Source: Armigeres subalbatus (taxonomy: Eukaryota; Arthropoda; Insecta; Diptera; Culicidae). From it: a stretch of 64,000 nucleotides of DNA. The notes under the pieces are model-generated. The model worked only from the letters and a program-made list of their open reading frames with translations, made no database searches and was not told the origin of the DNA. Made by a program: the position numbers and the translations under genes. Within the stretch, counting starts at the first letter, position 1. Every line of letters begins with the position of its first letter. Location: assembly GCF_024139115.2 (NCBI RefSeq), contig NC_085140.1:228500352-228564351 (forward strand), written 5' to 3'. Positions 10,764-22,347 of the stretch are shown one piece after another.

Positions 10764-11471
10764 TAGGGTGGCTCAAAAAACACTTTTTCACATTTTTTCA
10801 TGGGTCGCCTTCTTATTCGGTTCTATTTGATGCCCTGATGCTCTGGACCAAATTTCAGCCAAATCGGTCAACGTTTAGGCGGTGCTAAACTCATTGGAAG
10901 TTTATATGGAAAAATGTATGCAGAAACATCCAAAAACAGTGATTTACAGTTGGACGGCACAATTTACGATAAAGAACCATGATACTCATTCAGCTCTTGT
11001 AGACTTAAATACAGAATGTTATGCTGAAAACCGCGAGAAGATTAGAGTTTATTACGCAAAGATATTAGCATTTTACTGGAGTGCTGTAGGCGTGAATTTA
11101 TTTCTTTTCAAAGGTAAAAGAAACGAAATTCGCTCAAACCCCACTCCAGAGAAATGATAATAACTTAGCCGGGCAAACTCTAATCTTCTCGCGATTTTCT
11201 GCATAACATTCTGTATTTAATTCTCCGAGATCTGTATGAGTATCATAGTTCTTCATCGTAAAATGTGTAGTCCAGCTGCAATTTACTGTTTTTGGATGTT
11301 TCTGCATACATTTTTGCATATAAACTTCCAACGAGTTTAGCACCACCCAAACGTTGACCGATTTGGCTGAAATTTTGTCCAGAGCATCAGCGCATCAAAT
11401 AGGATCGAATAAGAGGGCGGCCCATCAAAAAATTGAAAAAAGTTTTTCCCATACTAATTTGAGCCACCCTA
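10764..11471. mobile_element. 708-bp foldback MITE, TAGGGTGGCTC termini, 8-bp TSD
   Basis: TAGGGTGGCTCAAAAAA at the left is mirrored by GAGCCACCCTA at the right, and the inverted arms extend for about 320 bp. An exact 8-bp repeat TTGTTTAT flanks it (10756-10763, 11472-11479). Removing it rejoins Jockey ORF1 sequence. Related elements lie at 14305-15113 and 48512-49276. Confidence 0.9.
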
Positions 11472-12011
11472 TTGTTTATTTAGAAAATCAAAGTCGGAAG
11501 CAAACATGCTACCTGAGTCGTCAGAACGAACGTTATTTCCCGTTGAAGAATGGGTATGAACATCATTCATCGTCGGTAAATTTTCAGAAATGAAATTTTG
11601 CCTGCCTGCAGCGATGCTTGCATAGGTGGGCTTCTTTGAAAAATTAGAATTCGACGAACTGCTCGTTACTCGGTGAGTGGTAGGAGCAAAATTTGTTCGT
11701 TGATTGTGGTGGGTATGAATTGCTCGACCGGCAAATGATTGCGGATTTTGAGCGTTTGAAATATGTTTACCCGGCGAATCTGGGATCCTATTGGAAATTC
11801 CCGTCATCAATTTTGTACGGGAAGTCAAACAAATTGCGTGATGAGTATTCCCAGAAATTGGATCTATGATTGCCCCCACAATTGGCACATTTAAATTTAT
11901 TGGAATCTTCTCTCACAGGACAGGCGTCCTTGGCGTGAGAGGTTCCTCCACAAATCATGCATTTAGCATCCATGTGACAATGATTAGTTCCGCGACCTCA
12001 CTTTTGGCACT

Positions 12012-12186
12012 TAGGGGTCGTACACTTATTACGTAAGCAATTTTTCTGGATTTTTTAACCCCCCCCCCTCCCCCCTCCTTAAGATTTTTTTCATACAAAT
12101 GTTTTTTTATTTATATGGAGCGTAAGATATTGACCGACCCCCCCTCCCCTCATAAATGCTTACGTAATATGTGTACGGCCCCTTAC
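12012..12186. mobile_element. 175-bp palindromic MITE, GGGGTCGTACAC/TTACGTAAGC family
   Basis: TAGGGGTCGTACAC and TTACGTAAGCA at the left are mirrored by TGCTTACGTAA and GTGTACGGCCCCTTA at the right. The 6-bp repeat GGCACT flanks the element (12006-12011, 12187-12192). The inside has C-rich tracts and TTTATATGGAGCGTAAG. A second copy lies at 50354-50518. Confidence 0.8.
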
Positions 12187-13010
12187 GGCACTGAGTGGGG
12201 CTTTGGAAATGTTCCCCAAGCCTGCGGAAATGTTGCCATGTAACACGGACATGGGACATAATACAGGCCTTTTCAAAACTTTTCATATTATTTAGTTCAC
12301 TTTTGTTAAAGTGAACCTAATAAAATTCTTGAGAAATACCCCTCTGGGAAGTACCAGAGCGAGATTTCTTTTTCATCTTAATTACTTGGACCGTCGTTTA
12401 TGAAGAATTTATACGGATTCTCAGTTAAATACTGAAGAAGACGTTTGCGATCGTCAAAGGATCCCGGCAAAACGCGGCAGTTACCCTTCCTGGCAATCTG
12501 AAATGAAGCCTTGATCCCCTGAAGGTTACTCAACATCTCATTCCTAAAGCCAGAAAACTCGGCAACAGATACGACAATTGGCGGATTCTTTGGCTTTTTC
12601 GCATGAATCGAATCACCTGGGCTAGAGGTGGATTCGATTTGGTCAATTTCATCATGAATCAAATCGAACTGATTGTTCAGTTCGATAGGAGGAGAATTAT
12701 TTCCGATATTAGAGTTAGAAGGAATTTCTGAAGTCTCCAGCTTCCTTCTATTTTTTCCGCGCTTTGGCAGGACGGTCTTGAAACCTTTATTTCTTAGAAG
12801 AAAGTGGAAAATTCAGAGACTCACCCTTCCTCTTGTTCCTCTTGTATTTGCTGAGCGTGGAGACATGACTTTCTAAAAGTTTTTTTTTCCCAGAACGGTG
12901 TCCCTGCAGGATTACCACCGCTTGTCGGAATTTTACTTCCGCAAACGGGTCCAACATAAAACGAAGGCACGGGTCCTTGCAAAGATCAGTGGGTACAAAT
13001 AGGGCTGAGA

Positions 13011-13444
13011 AGTACTGTTGAAATTAAAAAAGCTTCGGGTAGTATCAAAAACTTCCTTCCGCAAAGAGAGAAAAGAACCACACATCACAAAAGCACGATG
13101 CGGTCTGATTCATGGATTTATGTTTTTATATTTGTGCACTCTGATTTTAATTATTAATTTAAACTTAGTAATATGTTTGGGTCAATATGACCCAAAACGA
13201 GACTTCAAAGTGGAATAACCCTTTACGGATGTGCCGATGGTTGTGACATTTCTTGACTATTAATATTTTATAGAAATAAAGGATCTGACACGAAAAATTT
13301 ATTTCAAGGTGGTTATACACTGAAGAAACTAGACGTATGATTTCCAATCAAACGCCTTATGAAAATTTTTCACAAGGAATCGGTAAGAATTTCAATATGT
13401 TGCCTTATGAATGATGATTTACATTAAAAAAAAGTAAAGTGCGG
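13011..13444. other. flank of the Jockey 5' end, nothing recognised
   Basis: AT-rich sequence without gene or repeat structure that I can support. Confidence 0.35.
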
Positions 13445-13520
13445 CAGACTGGGTTCGAACAATGGACGTCGAGATCGGGAGGCCGGTATGTAGACCACAC
13501 GCCCATCGACGCTTGAAGAC
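13445..13520 (-). repeat. tRNA-like SINE head or tRNA relic
   Basis: On the minus strand, TGGGCGTGTGGTCTA resembles a pol III A box, and GTTCGAACCCAG about 45 bases further on resembles a B box. Stem pairing is not good enough for a tRNA gene call. It is probably a SINE head. Confidence 0.35.
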
Positions 13521-14304
13521 TTGGGAAGGTAACTGCATATAAAAAACACTGTTGATGGAATATTCAGTCGAAGCTTCATAAGGCGCCAGTTATGAATTTC
13601 GCTAGTCCAGTTCGCTGAGTGTACAACAAAGCCAAAAATCGGGCATCTTGACAACCACGTGCTTCTGATGTTTTTTTTTCAAGAGCACGAGTTGAGAGAA
13701 CTATTACGCATATAGCGGTGACACAATGAAAGGATCGTTTGCTCACTTATGTTGAACAATCGACTTAAGGACATAGTTGGAAGAGTACCAAGATGGCAGT
13801 CAATATGGCACCGGACCTTCCACGGGTCAACCTCACTCCTCCCGCACTCCTCTCCCACCAACATTCGAATGCATCGAACAGCATCGAACAAAAGTTTAAT
13901 ATTCAGATTACTAACCTGTTCACAGTATATTTATGTACTTCCCGTGATAATTGACATGTTTCTTCAAAGAGTCCTATGCATTTCGGCTCGATATATGGCA
14001 TAAACCAGCAGTTTCGTGCCAATTTAACAGCCGACCGCGGTTTGGTGGGTTTATCACTGCACTCCACTTCTCCCCAAAGGACATTGAAATAAACAATTTT
14101 TTACACACTTCTCCGCACATGAACAGCTCAAAATGTTGACGGAAGGCAAATTAAACTTCACTTTTTAGATTAAGTTACTTGTTTGAAGCGAAAACTTAAT
14201 ATAAACTGCAATTTTTGCCCGAAGAAAACGATTAAAAACTGATCGCGGAGCGAATGTAAACACCGGTAGCACTACTACACTACCGATAGCAGCAAACTAA
14301 TAAA
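13521..14304. other. no gene recognised
   Basis: Mixed-composition sequence. Short frames on both strands lack any familiar motif. Confidence 0.35.
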
Positions 14305-15113
14305 CAGGGTGGTTCAAAACTGATTTTGCTCCGCCACGATCAGTCGATTATGTTTCATATTTTGGGTGTCGTTCGCTGGTTTCGGTCGGTTTGAATAGGG
14401 GCTTACCGTGCACAGGTGGTTTCAGGTTTGTATGGCAGTTGATATGACGAGGTTGAATTTTACATTATTCTGATTGTGGCACTCCGTGATTGGGCGCTGG
14501 CGAGGGGAAGACCAAATGACTGGATAAAATTCAAGAGCTTTAACTCCTTAGACAATGCATATTGAATGGACGTTCCAATAGTTGGGAGTCGATTTTAATC
14601 GAGGTTGCAAATCTTTAGCATGATAATGAAGCCCCAAATACAATGTCGGCGGAACAGAAACGGAAACTGCAAATTTGACAGTTAGCCCATATATTTTCTG
14701 TCAAGTTTCCGTTCCGCTGACATTGTGTTTGTGTAATTGTGTAATTCAACAAAATAGCCAGATTTTTTCTGTGATATCTATCGCACCAGGAGCAGATACT
14801 TCATACAAAAAGTGTGACATGGGGGTGAGCGGAGTATAAAATGCTATTTTAACGGATCTTTCCTAAGGTGCGTTCAGTGAAGTCTCTGGAATGTTGCTTT
14901 CAGCTATGTGCGTTTTCTTTTCGCCAGCGTTTGGAAAGGAGGTGCTGTAGCCAGTGTAATGCAAGGCTTAGTTTCCCATACTAGCTTTCATACAAACTTT
15001 AACCGGCTTGTGCTCAATCAGTTTTTGTTCAAATCAGCTTTTGGAGAACACTCGGAGCATGGGACGGAATCGATTGAGCGTGTTGGAGCTGGGTCGTTTT
15101 TTGAACCACCCTA
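14305..15113. mobile_element. 809-bp foldback MITE, CAGGGTGGTTC termini, 8-bp TSD
   Basis: CAGGGTGGTTCAAAACTGAT and TTTTGCTCC at the left are partly mirrored by TTTTTTGAACCACCCTA at the right. The flanks CTAATAAA (14297-14304) and CTAATATT (15114-15121) match at 6 of 8 bases. It is a diverged member of the family at 10764 and 48512. Another palindrome lies inside it. Confidence 0.75.
14631..14735. mobile_element. nested short palindromic MITE
   Basis: Left arm CCCCAAATACAATGTC, GGAACAGAAACGGAAACTGC and AAATTTGACAG is mirrored by CTGTCAAGTTTCCGTTCC and GACATTGTGTTTG. The centre AGCCCATATATTTTCTGT is shared with the palindrome at 34228-34333, so both belong to one family. Confidence 0.7.
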
Positions 15114-15332
15114 CTAATATTCTTGGTTTTTTCATAAATACGACACCAATACTACTACAGTATATGACAATTTGTATTGTACCATTACTTTCAAAGCTTT
15201 GTTTTGGTACTCAACCCACCTTCACCTTAAGTTTCAGCTCTGTACGAAAATTATAGTGCCAGAATTGGACTTTTGAAGAAGGGATGAGAAAAACTCGTGG
15301 TGAATTTAAAATTCACCACTGGATTCATTGTA

Positions 15333-15571
15333 CAGTATACCCCCGCTGATCCGACAAATGTATGGCTGGACCATCGAGATTTTTCTCGTTAATCCGACTG
15401 TTAAATCCATACAAATGAACCAAAACAAAATCACAGCACAAATTTGAAAACTGACAGCATAATGTGTTCAAATGGGTGTTGATACTTTTTAATCCGGAAA
15501 ATTCCGAACTAGCGAGATCCGGACTAACGAGTCGTCGGATTAGTGAGGTCCGGATAAGCGGGGAGATACTT
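15333..15571. mobile_element. 239-bp pogo/Tigger-like MITE, TA TSD
   Basis: It starts CAGTATACCCCCGCTGATCC. The right end (GGATAAGCGGGGAGATACTT) is its imperfect inverted copy. TA flanks both ends (15331-15332, 15572-15573). Internal TAATCCG/CGGATTA motifs repeat. CAGT termini with TA duplication are characteristic of pogo elements. Confidence 0.8.
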
Positions 15572-15898
15572 TATAATCAACTTAAGGTGCAACAGGAAGG
15601 ACCTCACAAAAATGTTACGAATAAGATGTTAGGGTCATATTGACCTAGAAATGTAAATGCTTATAGAATTATCAAATTATAACCGAATTACAAAGTTTAC
15701 ATATCGTTCGAAAGATAAACTCATTAATTTTGTGGCTATGTGGTGATACGCTGGTTCCAGAGACAATATCCATCGGGAAACGGCTTCCACGGGACGATGT
15801 AGCATAAAAATCGCTCCATATTTGTCTTTCGATGGCTAATTTTTCATAAATTCTCATTAAACGGGGGCGTAGAGTTTTTAACTCTCTCAGAGTTTCCG
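15572..15898. other. no gene recognised
   Basis: Short unique-looking stretch between the pogo-like MITE and the satellite. Confidence 0.35.
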
Positions 15899-17132
15899 AC
15901 TAAAATGGCCACTCCTGGAACCTGTAAGGTGGCCTCGGGGAAACCGTACAATGGGACATTTCCGTTTTTAACACCAAAATATGCATTGCGACGGTTCTTT
16001 CGTCACATTCTTTCATCAAATAGATGATTAAGCGCTTGAAATTGATTTACGACCACATTGACCACTTTTGGAACCTATGAGGTGCCCTCGAGGGACTCGC
16101 AGAAGGGGACATTTCCGTTTTTACACCAAAATATGACATGCGACGGCTTTTTCGTCGTGATTTTTTACCAAACAGATGGTTATACCTTATTGGCCAATGT
16201 TGGAACCTATGAGGTGCCCCTAGGGAACCCGTAGAATTAATTAATTGTTTTTTAATTGGATCGTACAGACCTGGAGCTGCGGACTCGATCGAATTCAATT
16301 TTCAAGATATTTTGCTTGAAACTCGCAAATTTCCTCTCAGTGTTCACTGTACACGTTACGATTTTCTCACATGGAATTAACATTATGTTTATCTTTAAAA
16401 AAATAATTACAAAGATTTCGTCAATTTACCGCATTGTATAAATTAACGTGTCGAATGTTAAATTAATTCATACCCTCCACTTATGTTGAAACCGTCGATA
16501 AATTTAAAATTACGTCGTAAAATTGAGCTATATTTAGTATGAGTTGATTTATACGTGTAATCTCTCGTCTGCTCTCAGAATGCGGTAAAAAATAAGCACG
16601 TCCTTGTGAACTGTTGTGCATTTGAATTTGCACTACTTTATAATCCAGTCATTATCAATAGAAGAGCTAGTTGCATTCAAAGACCATCACTTCCATGCAA
16701 CGTGCATAATATTTTGATTTAAAAATGACGCACAATAAAAAAATATCATCTCAGTCTAGATTCGAACAACATGCCATCGCTTGAAAGTCCTGCATTTTAC
16801 CTTGACACTTCGAAATACCTCTTGAATAGAGCCGAACAGATGAAACGAACTGTCATCTATTTATAGAAGTACACCAATAAAGCAATAAAGCAATAGGGTG
16901 GTTATGCGCTTGAAATCGAATATCGTCTATATTGGTCACTTCTGGAACCTGTAAGGTGCCCGGGAAACCAGTAGAAGGAGACATTTCCGTTTTTAAACCG
17001 AAATATGCCGTATGACAGCTCTCTCTTCGTGATTTCTCACCAAATACGTGGTTTTGCACTTGGTATAGATTATCGACAATATTGACCATTCTTGGAACCT
17101 ATAGGGTGCCCCCGTTGAACTCGTAGGAGTAA
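15899..17132. repeat. about 165-bp satellite, left block
   Basis: Tandem diverged units share TGGAACCTATGAGGTGCCC, GTAGAAGGGGACATTTCCG, CACCAAAATATG, CGACGGCTCTTTCGTCGTGA and ATCAAATAGATGGTTA. Two units lie at 15899-16240 and about one and a third at 16900-17132. The DNA between (16260-16890) has no recognisable unit. The array resumes at 20217 beyond an RTE insertion. Confidence 0.8.
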
Positions 17133-20100
17133 TTTATTATTTATTCAGACTAAGGCCGAAGTGGCCTGTGCGGTATATAAGAGTCTTCTCCATTCGGCTC
17201 GGTCCATGGCTACACGTCGCCAACCACGCAGTCTACGGAGGGTCCGCAAGTCATCTTCCACCTGATCGATCCACCTTGCCCGATGCGCACTTCGCCTTCT
17301 TGTGCCCGTCGGATCGTTGTCGAGAACCATTTTCACCGGGTTACTGTCCGACATTCTGGCTACGTGCCCGGCCCACCGCAGTCGTCCGATTTTCGCGGTG
17401 TGAACGATGGATGGTTCTCCCAGCAGCTGATGCAACTCGTGATTCATTCGCCTCCTCCACGTACCGTTCGCCATCTGCACCCCACCATAGATGGTACGCA
17501 GCACTTTCCTTTCGAAAACTCCGAGTGCGCGTTGGTCCTCCACGAGCATCGTCCAGGTCTTGTGTCCGTAGAGGACTACCGGTCTAATGAGCGTTTTGTA
17601 GATTGTAAGTTAGGTACGGCGGCGAACTCTATTCGATCGGAGCGTCTTGCGGAGTCCAAAGTACGTACGATTTCCAGCCACTATCCGTCTCCGAATTTCT
17701 CTGCTGGTGTCATTTTCGGCAGTCACCAGTGAGCCCAAGTACACAAATTCTTCTACCACCTCGATTTCGTCACCACCGATGCAAACTCGCGGTGGATGGC
17801 TCACATTGTCTTCTCTTGAACCTCTTCCTATCATGTACTTCGTCTTCGACGTATTGATGACTAGTCCGATCCGCTTAGCTTCCCTCTTCAGTCTGATGTA
17901 GGCTTCCTCCATCTTCTCAAAGTTACGTGCCATGATATCTATGTCGTCGGCGAAGCCAAATAGCTGGACGGACTTATTGAAAATTGTACCACTCGTGTTA
18001 ATCCCTGCTCTTCTTATTACCCCTTCCAAAGCGATGTAAAATAGCAGACACGAAAGACCATCACCTTGCCGTAACCCTCTGCGGGTTTCGAAGGGACTCG
18101 AAAATGCCACTGAAACACGAACTACGCACATCACCCGATCCATCGTCGCTTTGATCAACCGTGTCAGTTTATCCGGAAAACCGTGTTCGTGCATTAGCTG
18201 CCATAGCTGGTCCCGATCGATTGTATCATATGCGGCTTTGAAGTCGATGAATAGATGATGTGTGGGCACGTTTTATTCGCGGCATTTCTGAAGTACTTGG
18301 CGAATGGCGAACACCTGGTCCGTGGTGGAGCGTTCGCCCATAAAACCCGCCTGGTACTGCCCCACGAACTCCCTTGCAATTGGTGCTAGTCGACGGCATA
18401 AAATTTGGGAGAGTACCTTGTAGGCGGCGTACAGCAATGTGATTGCGCGGTAGTTGCTACAATCCAGCTTATCGCCCTTTTTGTAGATGGGACACACGAC
18501 ACCTTCCATCCACTCCTGCGGCAAAACTTCCTCCTCCCAAATCTTGGTAATGACCCAGTGCAGCGCTCTAGCCAGTGCCTCACCACCGTGTTTAAATAGC
18601 TCTCCTGGTAGTTGGTCAACCCTAGGGGCTTTGTTGTGCTTCAGCCGGCCAATCTCCTCCTGGATTTCCTGGAGATTCGGAGCCGGCAAGATTATGTCCT
18701 GCGCGCATTCTCCCAGGTCCATCACCATACCGTCATATTCGTCTGCCACATCGCCATTCAGGTGTTCTTCGTAGTGCTGCCGCCACCTTTGGATCACCTC
18801 ACGCTCGTTCGTAAGAAGGTTCCCGTTTATGTCCTTACACATATCAGGCTGTGGCACGTGGCCCTTACGTGAACGGTTTAACTTCTCATAGAACTTTCGT
18901 GTGTTATTAACGCGGTACAGTTCCTCCGTTTCTTCACGGTCTCGATCTTCCTGCTGGCACTTTTTCCTCCGGAAAATCGAGTTTTGTCTGTTCTGCGCCT
19001 GTTTATATCGTGCCTCGTGCGGTGTTGCAGCAATCTCGCCCATGCTGCATTCTTCTCTTCCACTAACTGCTCACATTCGCCGTCATACCAGTCGATTCTC
19101 TGATCCGGGGGCACCATGCCAAGTGCAGCGATTGCGGTGCTACCAATGGCGGATCGAATATCTCTCCAGCCATCTTCAAGAGACGCTGCGCCTAGCTGCT
19201 CTTCCGTTGGGAGTGCCACTTCCAGCTGCTGCGCGTATTCTTGGGCTAGTCTAGCGTCTTGTAGCCGCCCAATGTTAAGCCGCGGCGTCCGACTTCGACG
19301 CGTGTTGTACACCGTCGAGAGTTTTGAACGCAGGCATACTGCAACGAGGTAGTGGTCGGATTCAATATTCGCACTGCGGTAAGTACGGACGTTCGTGATG
19401 TCGGAGAAGAATTTACCGTCGATTAGAACGTGGTCGATTTGGTTTTCCGTTTCTTGGTTAGGTGATCTCCATGTGGCCTTGTGGATATTTTTGCGGGGAA
19501 AGAAGCTGCTTCGGACTACCATTCCGCGGGAGGCTGCGAAGTTGATGCATCGTTGGCCGTTGTCATTCGATACGGTGTGCAGACTATCCGATCCGATCTA
19601 TACATTTCCTCTCTTCCTACCTGCGCGTTCATGTCACCGATGACGATTTTGACGTCCCGCAGTGGGCATTCATCGTATGTCTGCTCCAGCTGTGCGTAGA
19701 ACGCTTCTTTCTCGTCGTCGGGTCTCCCTTCGTGTGGGCAGTGCACGTTGATGATGCTATAGTTGAAGAAACGGCCTTTAATCCTCAGCTTGCACATCCT
19801 TGCGTTGATTGGCTGCCACCCAATCACGCGTTGGCGCATCTTGCAATTCCATGTTCCAAGCTTCCAATCGTGATCCTGTATTCGTCGCCTAGGTCTTTGC
19901 CGATTATATCGAGTCGCATTATCTCTTATATTGTTCGTAATGATTGGTTTTCTAGGCGGCTTATTGAGCCTGCGCAAACCTCCTGTCTCGTTGGAGGGCC
20001 GTCGTGTCAGGGCTGTTTAGCGTCCCACCTAACACCAGGACTTGGGCTTGTGCGCTTTGAGCGGCACACGGTCGCTTTGGTGTGGCCTACTTGCGGATAC

Positions 20101-20216
20101 ATGCAGCTTTTTATAGAGGTTTAACAGAGCCCACTGTCAAACCCCATCACATCCTAGGCAAGCCCCACAACTCGCAGATGGCCTGGGGAGGGATCGGGAC
20201 ATAGTCCCTGCTGCCC
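17133..20216 (-). mobile_element. RTE-clade LINE, full span with 11-bp TSD
   Basis: This 3.08-kb element is flanked by the exact 11-bp repeat CGTAGGAGTAA (17122-17132, 20217-20227) and sits inside the satellite. On the minus strand it runs from a 5' UTR (about 19990-20216) through endonuclease, linker and RT to a very short 3' UTR ending in TCTGAATAAATAATAAA. A short, microsatellite-like tail instead of a poly(A) is a hallmark of RTE elements. It probably resembles the JAM-type RTEs of Aedes. Damage to the coding region is listed under the pseudogene. Confidence 0.9.
17145..19977 (-). pseudogene. RTE endonuclease-reverse transcriptase pseudogene
   Basis: One polyprotein would nick target DNA and prime reverse transcription there. 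Endonuclease: GDMNAQVG (about 19620) and ESDHYLVAV (about 19350). RT: LFIDFKAAYDTIDRDQLW (18245), GLRQGDGLSCLLF (18060) and the active-site FADD (17945). The C-terminal tail has [20 protein letters not shown] (about 17350). Compared with the copy at position 1, about 60 endonuclease residues are deleted just after LGTWNCK (19845). There is a frameshift near 19550, a 10-bp deletion and frameshift near 19015, an in-frame TAA at 18273-18275 and another near 17605. The catalytic motifs survive but the protein cannot be made whole. Confidence 0.85.
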
Positions 20217-21110
20217 CGTAGGAGTAAACATCTGAGATAAACATTAACATTCTTGCGCCAAAATATACAGTTCGACGGTTTGTTTGTTGTGATTTTCTAT
20301 CAAATATATGGTTATGCACTTGCAGTCGATTAGCGACCACATCAACAAATCTTGGAACCTGTAAGCTCTCGAGGAATTGGTAGAAGGGAAGTACTTCGTT
20401 CTTGAACAAATGATAATGTGGAAGAAAATGATTACATATAACATTGGCCACTCCTGGAATCTGCAAGGTGTACCCGGGGAACCCGTAGACAAGGACATTT
20501 TATTATCACACCAAAATATGCCGTACTGCAACTCTTTCTTCATGACTTACTATTAGCTCTTGCTAAATTAGTTTCCATCAAATAGATGATTAGGCGCTTG
20601 AAACCACACTTGAAATTGATTACATTTGGAACCTATGATGTGCCTCCAGAGATTCCGTAGAAGGGAATATATATTCATTAGCCCACTGAAATATGCATGG
20701 TGGCTCTTTCTTCATTATTCTTTATCAAATGGACGGGTCTGCGCTTGAAATCAAATATGGACAATGACGGCTTTGGCAGGTTTTGTTCTATTATTGTCAG
20801 GGGGATTTTTGTTGAGCAAATTTTATGAAATTTGGCCACAATATTCTTTAATATACAAAGAATGTTTAGGCCAAATTTGAGCATCATTAGTTATAGAAAA
20901 CCCCCCCTGACAATAATAGAACAAAACCTGCCAAAGCCGTAATTTCCCCTATCTACCATATTAGCAACTCCTGCAATTTGTGAGGTGCCCCCGAGGAGCG
21001 AGGAGCCCATTAGAGGGGAAATTTTCGTTTTTATGCCAAAATATGCCGTGCGGTGGTTCTTTAATCGTGATATTCCATCAAATAGATGGTTATGGGCTTG
21101 AATTTTTGTT
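20217..21110. repeat. about 165-bp satellite, right block, with a nested MITE
   Basis: Units continue directly from the RTE TSD: CTTGCGCCAAAATATA, GGAACCTGTAAG, GTAGACAAGGACATTT, CACCAAAATATGCCGT. They are more diverged and irregular than the left block. The element at 20758-20949 interrupts one unit, which resumes with ACTCCTGCAATTTGTGAGGT. Confidence 0.75.
20758..20949. mobile_element. MITE copy 2 of the ACGGCTTTGGCAGG family, TA TSD
   Basis: The inverted repeats ACGGCTTTGGCAGGTTTTGT and its complement lie near both ends, with TA flanks (20756-20757, 20950-20951). The left tip is eroded. The interior is clearly similar to 8663-8850. Confidence 0.8.
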
Positions 21111-21795
21111 CACATAGAAAACTATATGAAGATTAGTAACTGGGACAGGGAATGTTTGAAACAACAATATTGCCAATGACAACAACATTGTTCTCTCTTG
21201 TAAATATTAGGACAAACTCAACTCACAATAAGCGTTTGTCCCGAACTGCAACAGAATAGGACAATGATCGCGCCGCGCATTTAGAGAAGTAGTCGATTTT
21301 TGATTAAATTAGTATCAGTTATCAATATTAAGACATAAACTTAACCATCTGTTAACATGTTTTATGTTTTACTTCTGAAATATACAAGTTATCGTAGTTT
21401 GAAAAGTTCTCAACAATTACCTCTCCACGTTTGTTGCAGATAAAATGGAACGCAACATTACAACTTTATGCAGGTGAGGACAAAGACTTGTCGATATTCT
21501 CTTTTGTAGCTTTTTCAGAAACAGTTACACTCCTTGAACTGGAATGATTACATTTTGGTTGTTACGTCCTTTCAAATGTTGGCCTATTATTTATCAACCT
21601 GATTATCCATTCTTGTATGCTATAAGTTCCTCTAGCGAATGAGCAGAGGGAATTATTTCCGTGTTTTCCTACACATGATGTAAATCAGTTTCTGATACTC
21701 ATAAAAGACCAAATTTGAGTTACTTCAACCGACAACAATGAACTAAGACAACAATCTACATGCACTGTATTTCTATAGGGTTACACGAATATGAT
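21111..21795. other. AT-rich stretch, no gene recognised
   Basis: No coding frame or repeat that I can name. Confidence 0.35.
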
Positions 21796-21802
21796 GTTCG
21801 GA

Positions 21803-22117
21803 TTATTATTATTTATTTATTCAGACTAAGGACGGAGTGGCCTGTGCGGTATATAAGAGTCTTCTCCCATTCGGCTCGGTCCATGGCTACACGTCGCCAC
21901 GCAGTCTACGGAGGGTCCGCAAGTCATCTTCCACCTGATCCTATGCCTATCGGATCGTTGTTGAGAACCATTTTTACCGGGTTGCTGTCCGACATTCTGG
22001 CTACGTGTGAACGATGGATAGTTCTCCCAGTAGCTCATGCAACTCGTGGTGCATTCGTCTCCTCCACGTACCGTCTGCCATCTGCATCCCACCATAGATG
22101 CTATGCAGCACTTTCCT
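21803..22117 (-). mobile_element. RTE 3' end, left part of a split host copy
   Basis: The 3' terminus (TATTTATTTATTCAGACTAA on the plus strand) and tail-domain sequence match 17133-17510, with an internal deletion. It stops at GCAGCACTTTCCT. The same element continues at 31457, where AGCACTTTCCT is repeated. The 3' flank GTTCGGA (21796-21802) reappears after the 5' truncation point at 32166-32172, a likely 7-bp TSD. Confidence 0.85.
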
Positions 22118-22347
22118 CCCCATGGCCACTGCGAGTTAGACCGGGACCATCGTCCCTAACCCCTAATCCCAAGGCGTCAAGCGACCCGTGCCGAGGGGAT
22201 GCATGGCCAGGGGGGTGAAATAATAAGCTAGGCCTTTAACGGAGCCTGTGGGGTACCTGGGCACCCTCCACAGTAATTGTCCCTTATCGCCTCATGCTGG
22301 GCTCTGGCGTGGTGGACCTCTTTTCCAGAGCAACTCGTGGGACCAAA

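Larger units (their letters stand above)
10630..12866 (-). pseudogene. Juan-like ORF1 (gag) pseudogene, split by two MITEs
   Basis: ORF1 encodes the nucleic-acid-binding gag protein that packages Jockey LINE RNA. The ATG at 12866 opens MSPRSANTRG. The frame hits a TGA after 17 codons, then continues to about 12378 (LIHDEIDQIES...). The zinc-knuckle block CMICGGTSHAKDACPV...CANCGGNH lies at 11840-11965 and is preceded by one more stop. The C-terminal segment (MIDAMFKANTKTEAGQIG) resumes at 10650-10755, beyond the MITE at 10764-11471. It ends in two stops at about 10627-10632. Besides the insertions there are at least two in-frame stops and a damaged stretch at 12190-12380, so the gene is dead. 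Confidence 0.75.
10321..13010 (-). mobile_element. Juan-like Jockey-clade LINE, 5' part with nested MITEs
   Basis: Minus-strand order is 5' UTR (about 12867-13010), ORF1 (12866 to 10630), then the start of ORF2 endonuclease, lost at about 10320 where another repeat begins. Zinc-knuckle spacing and the endonuclease opening SWNARSLQGKED are typical of the Jockey clade, and the ORF1 C-terminus is like Juan elements of Aedes. Two MITEs (10764-11471, 12012-12186) lie inside ORF1. No RT remains. Confidence 0.8.

Noticed and set aside
17168..17732. Plus-strand frames of 139 and 149 codons
   Set aside because: They are shadows of the RTE RT/tail domain on the minus strand, whose motifs are clear.
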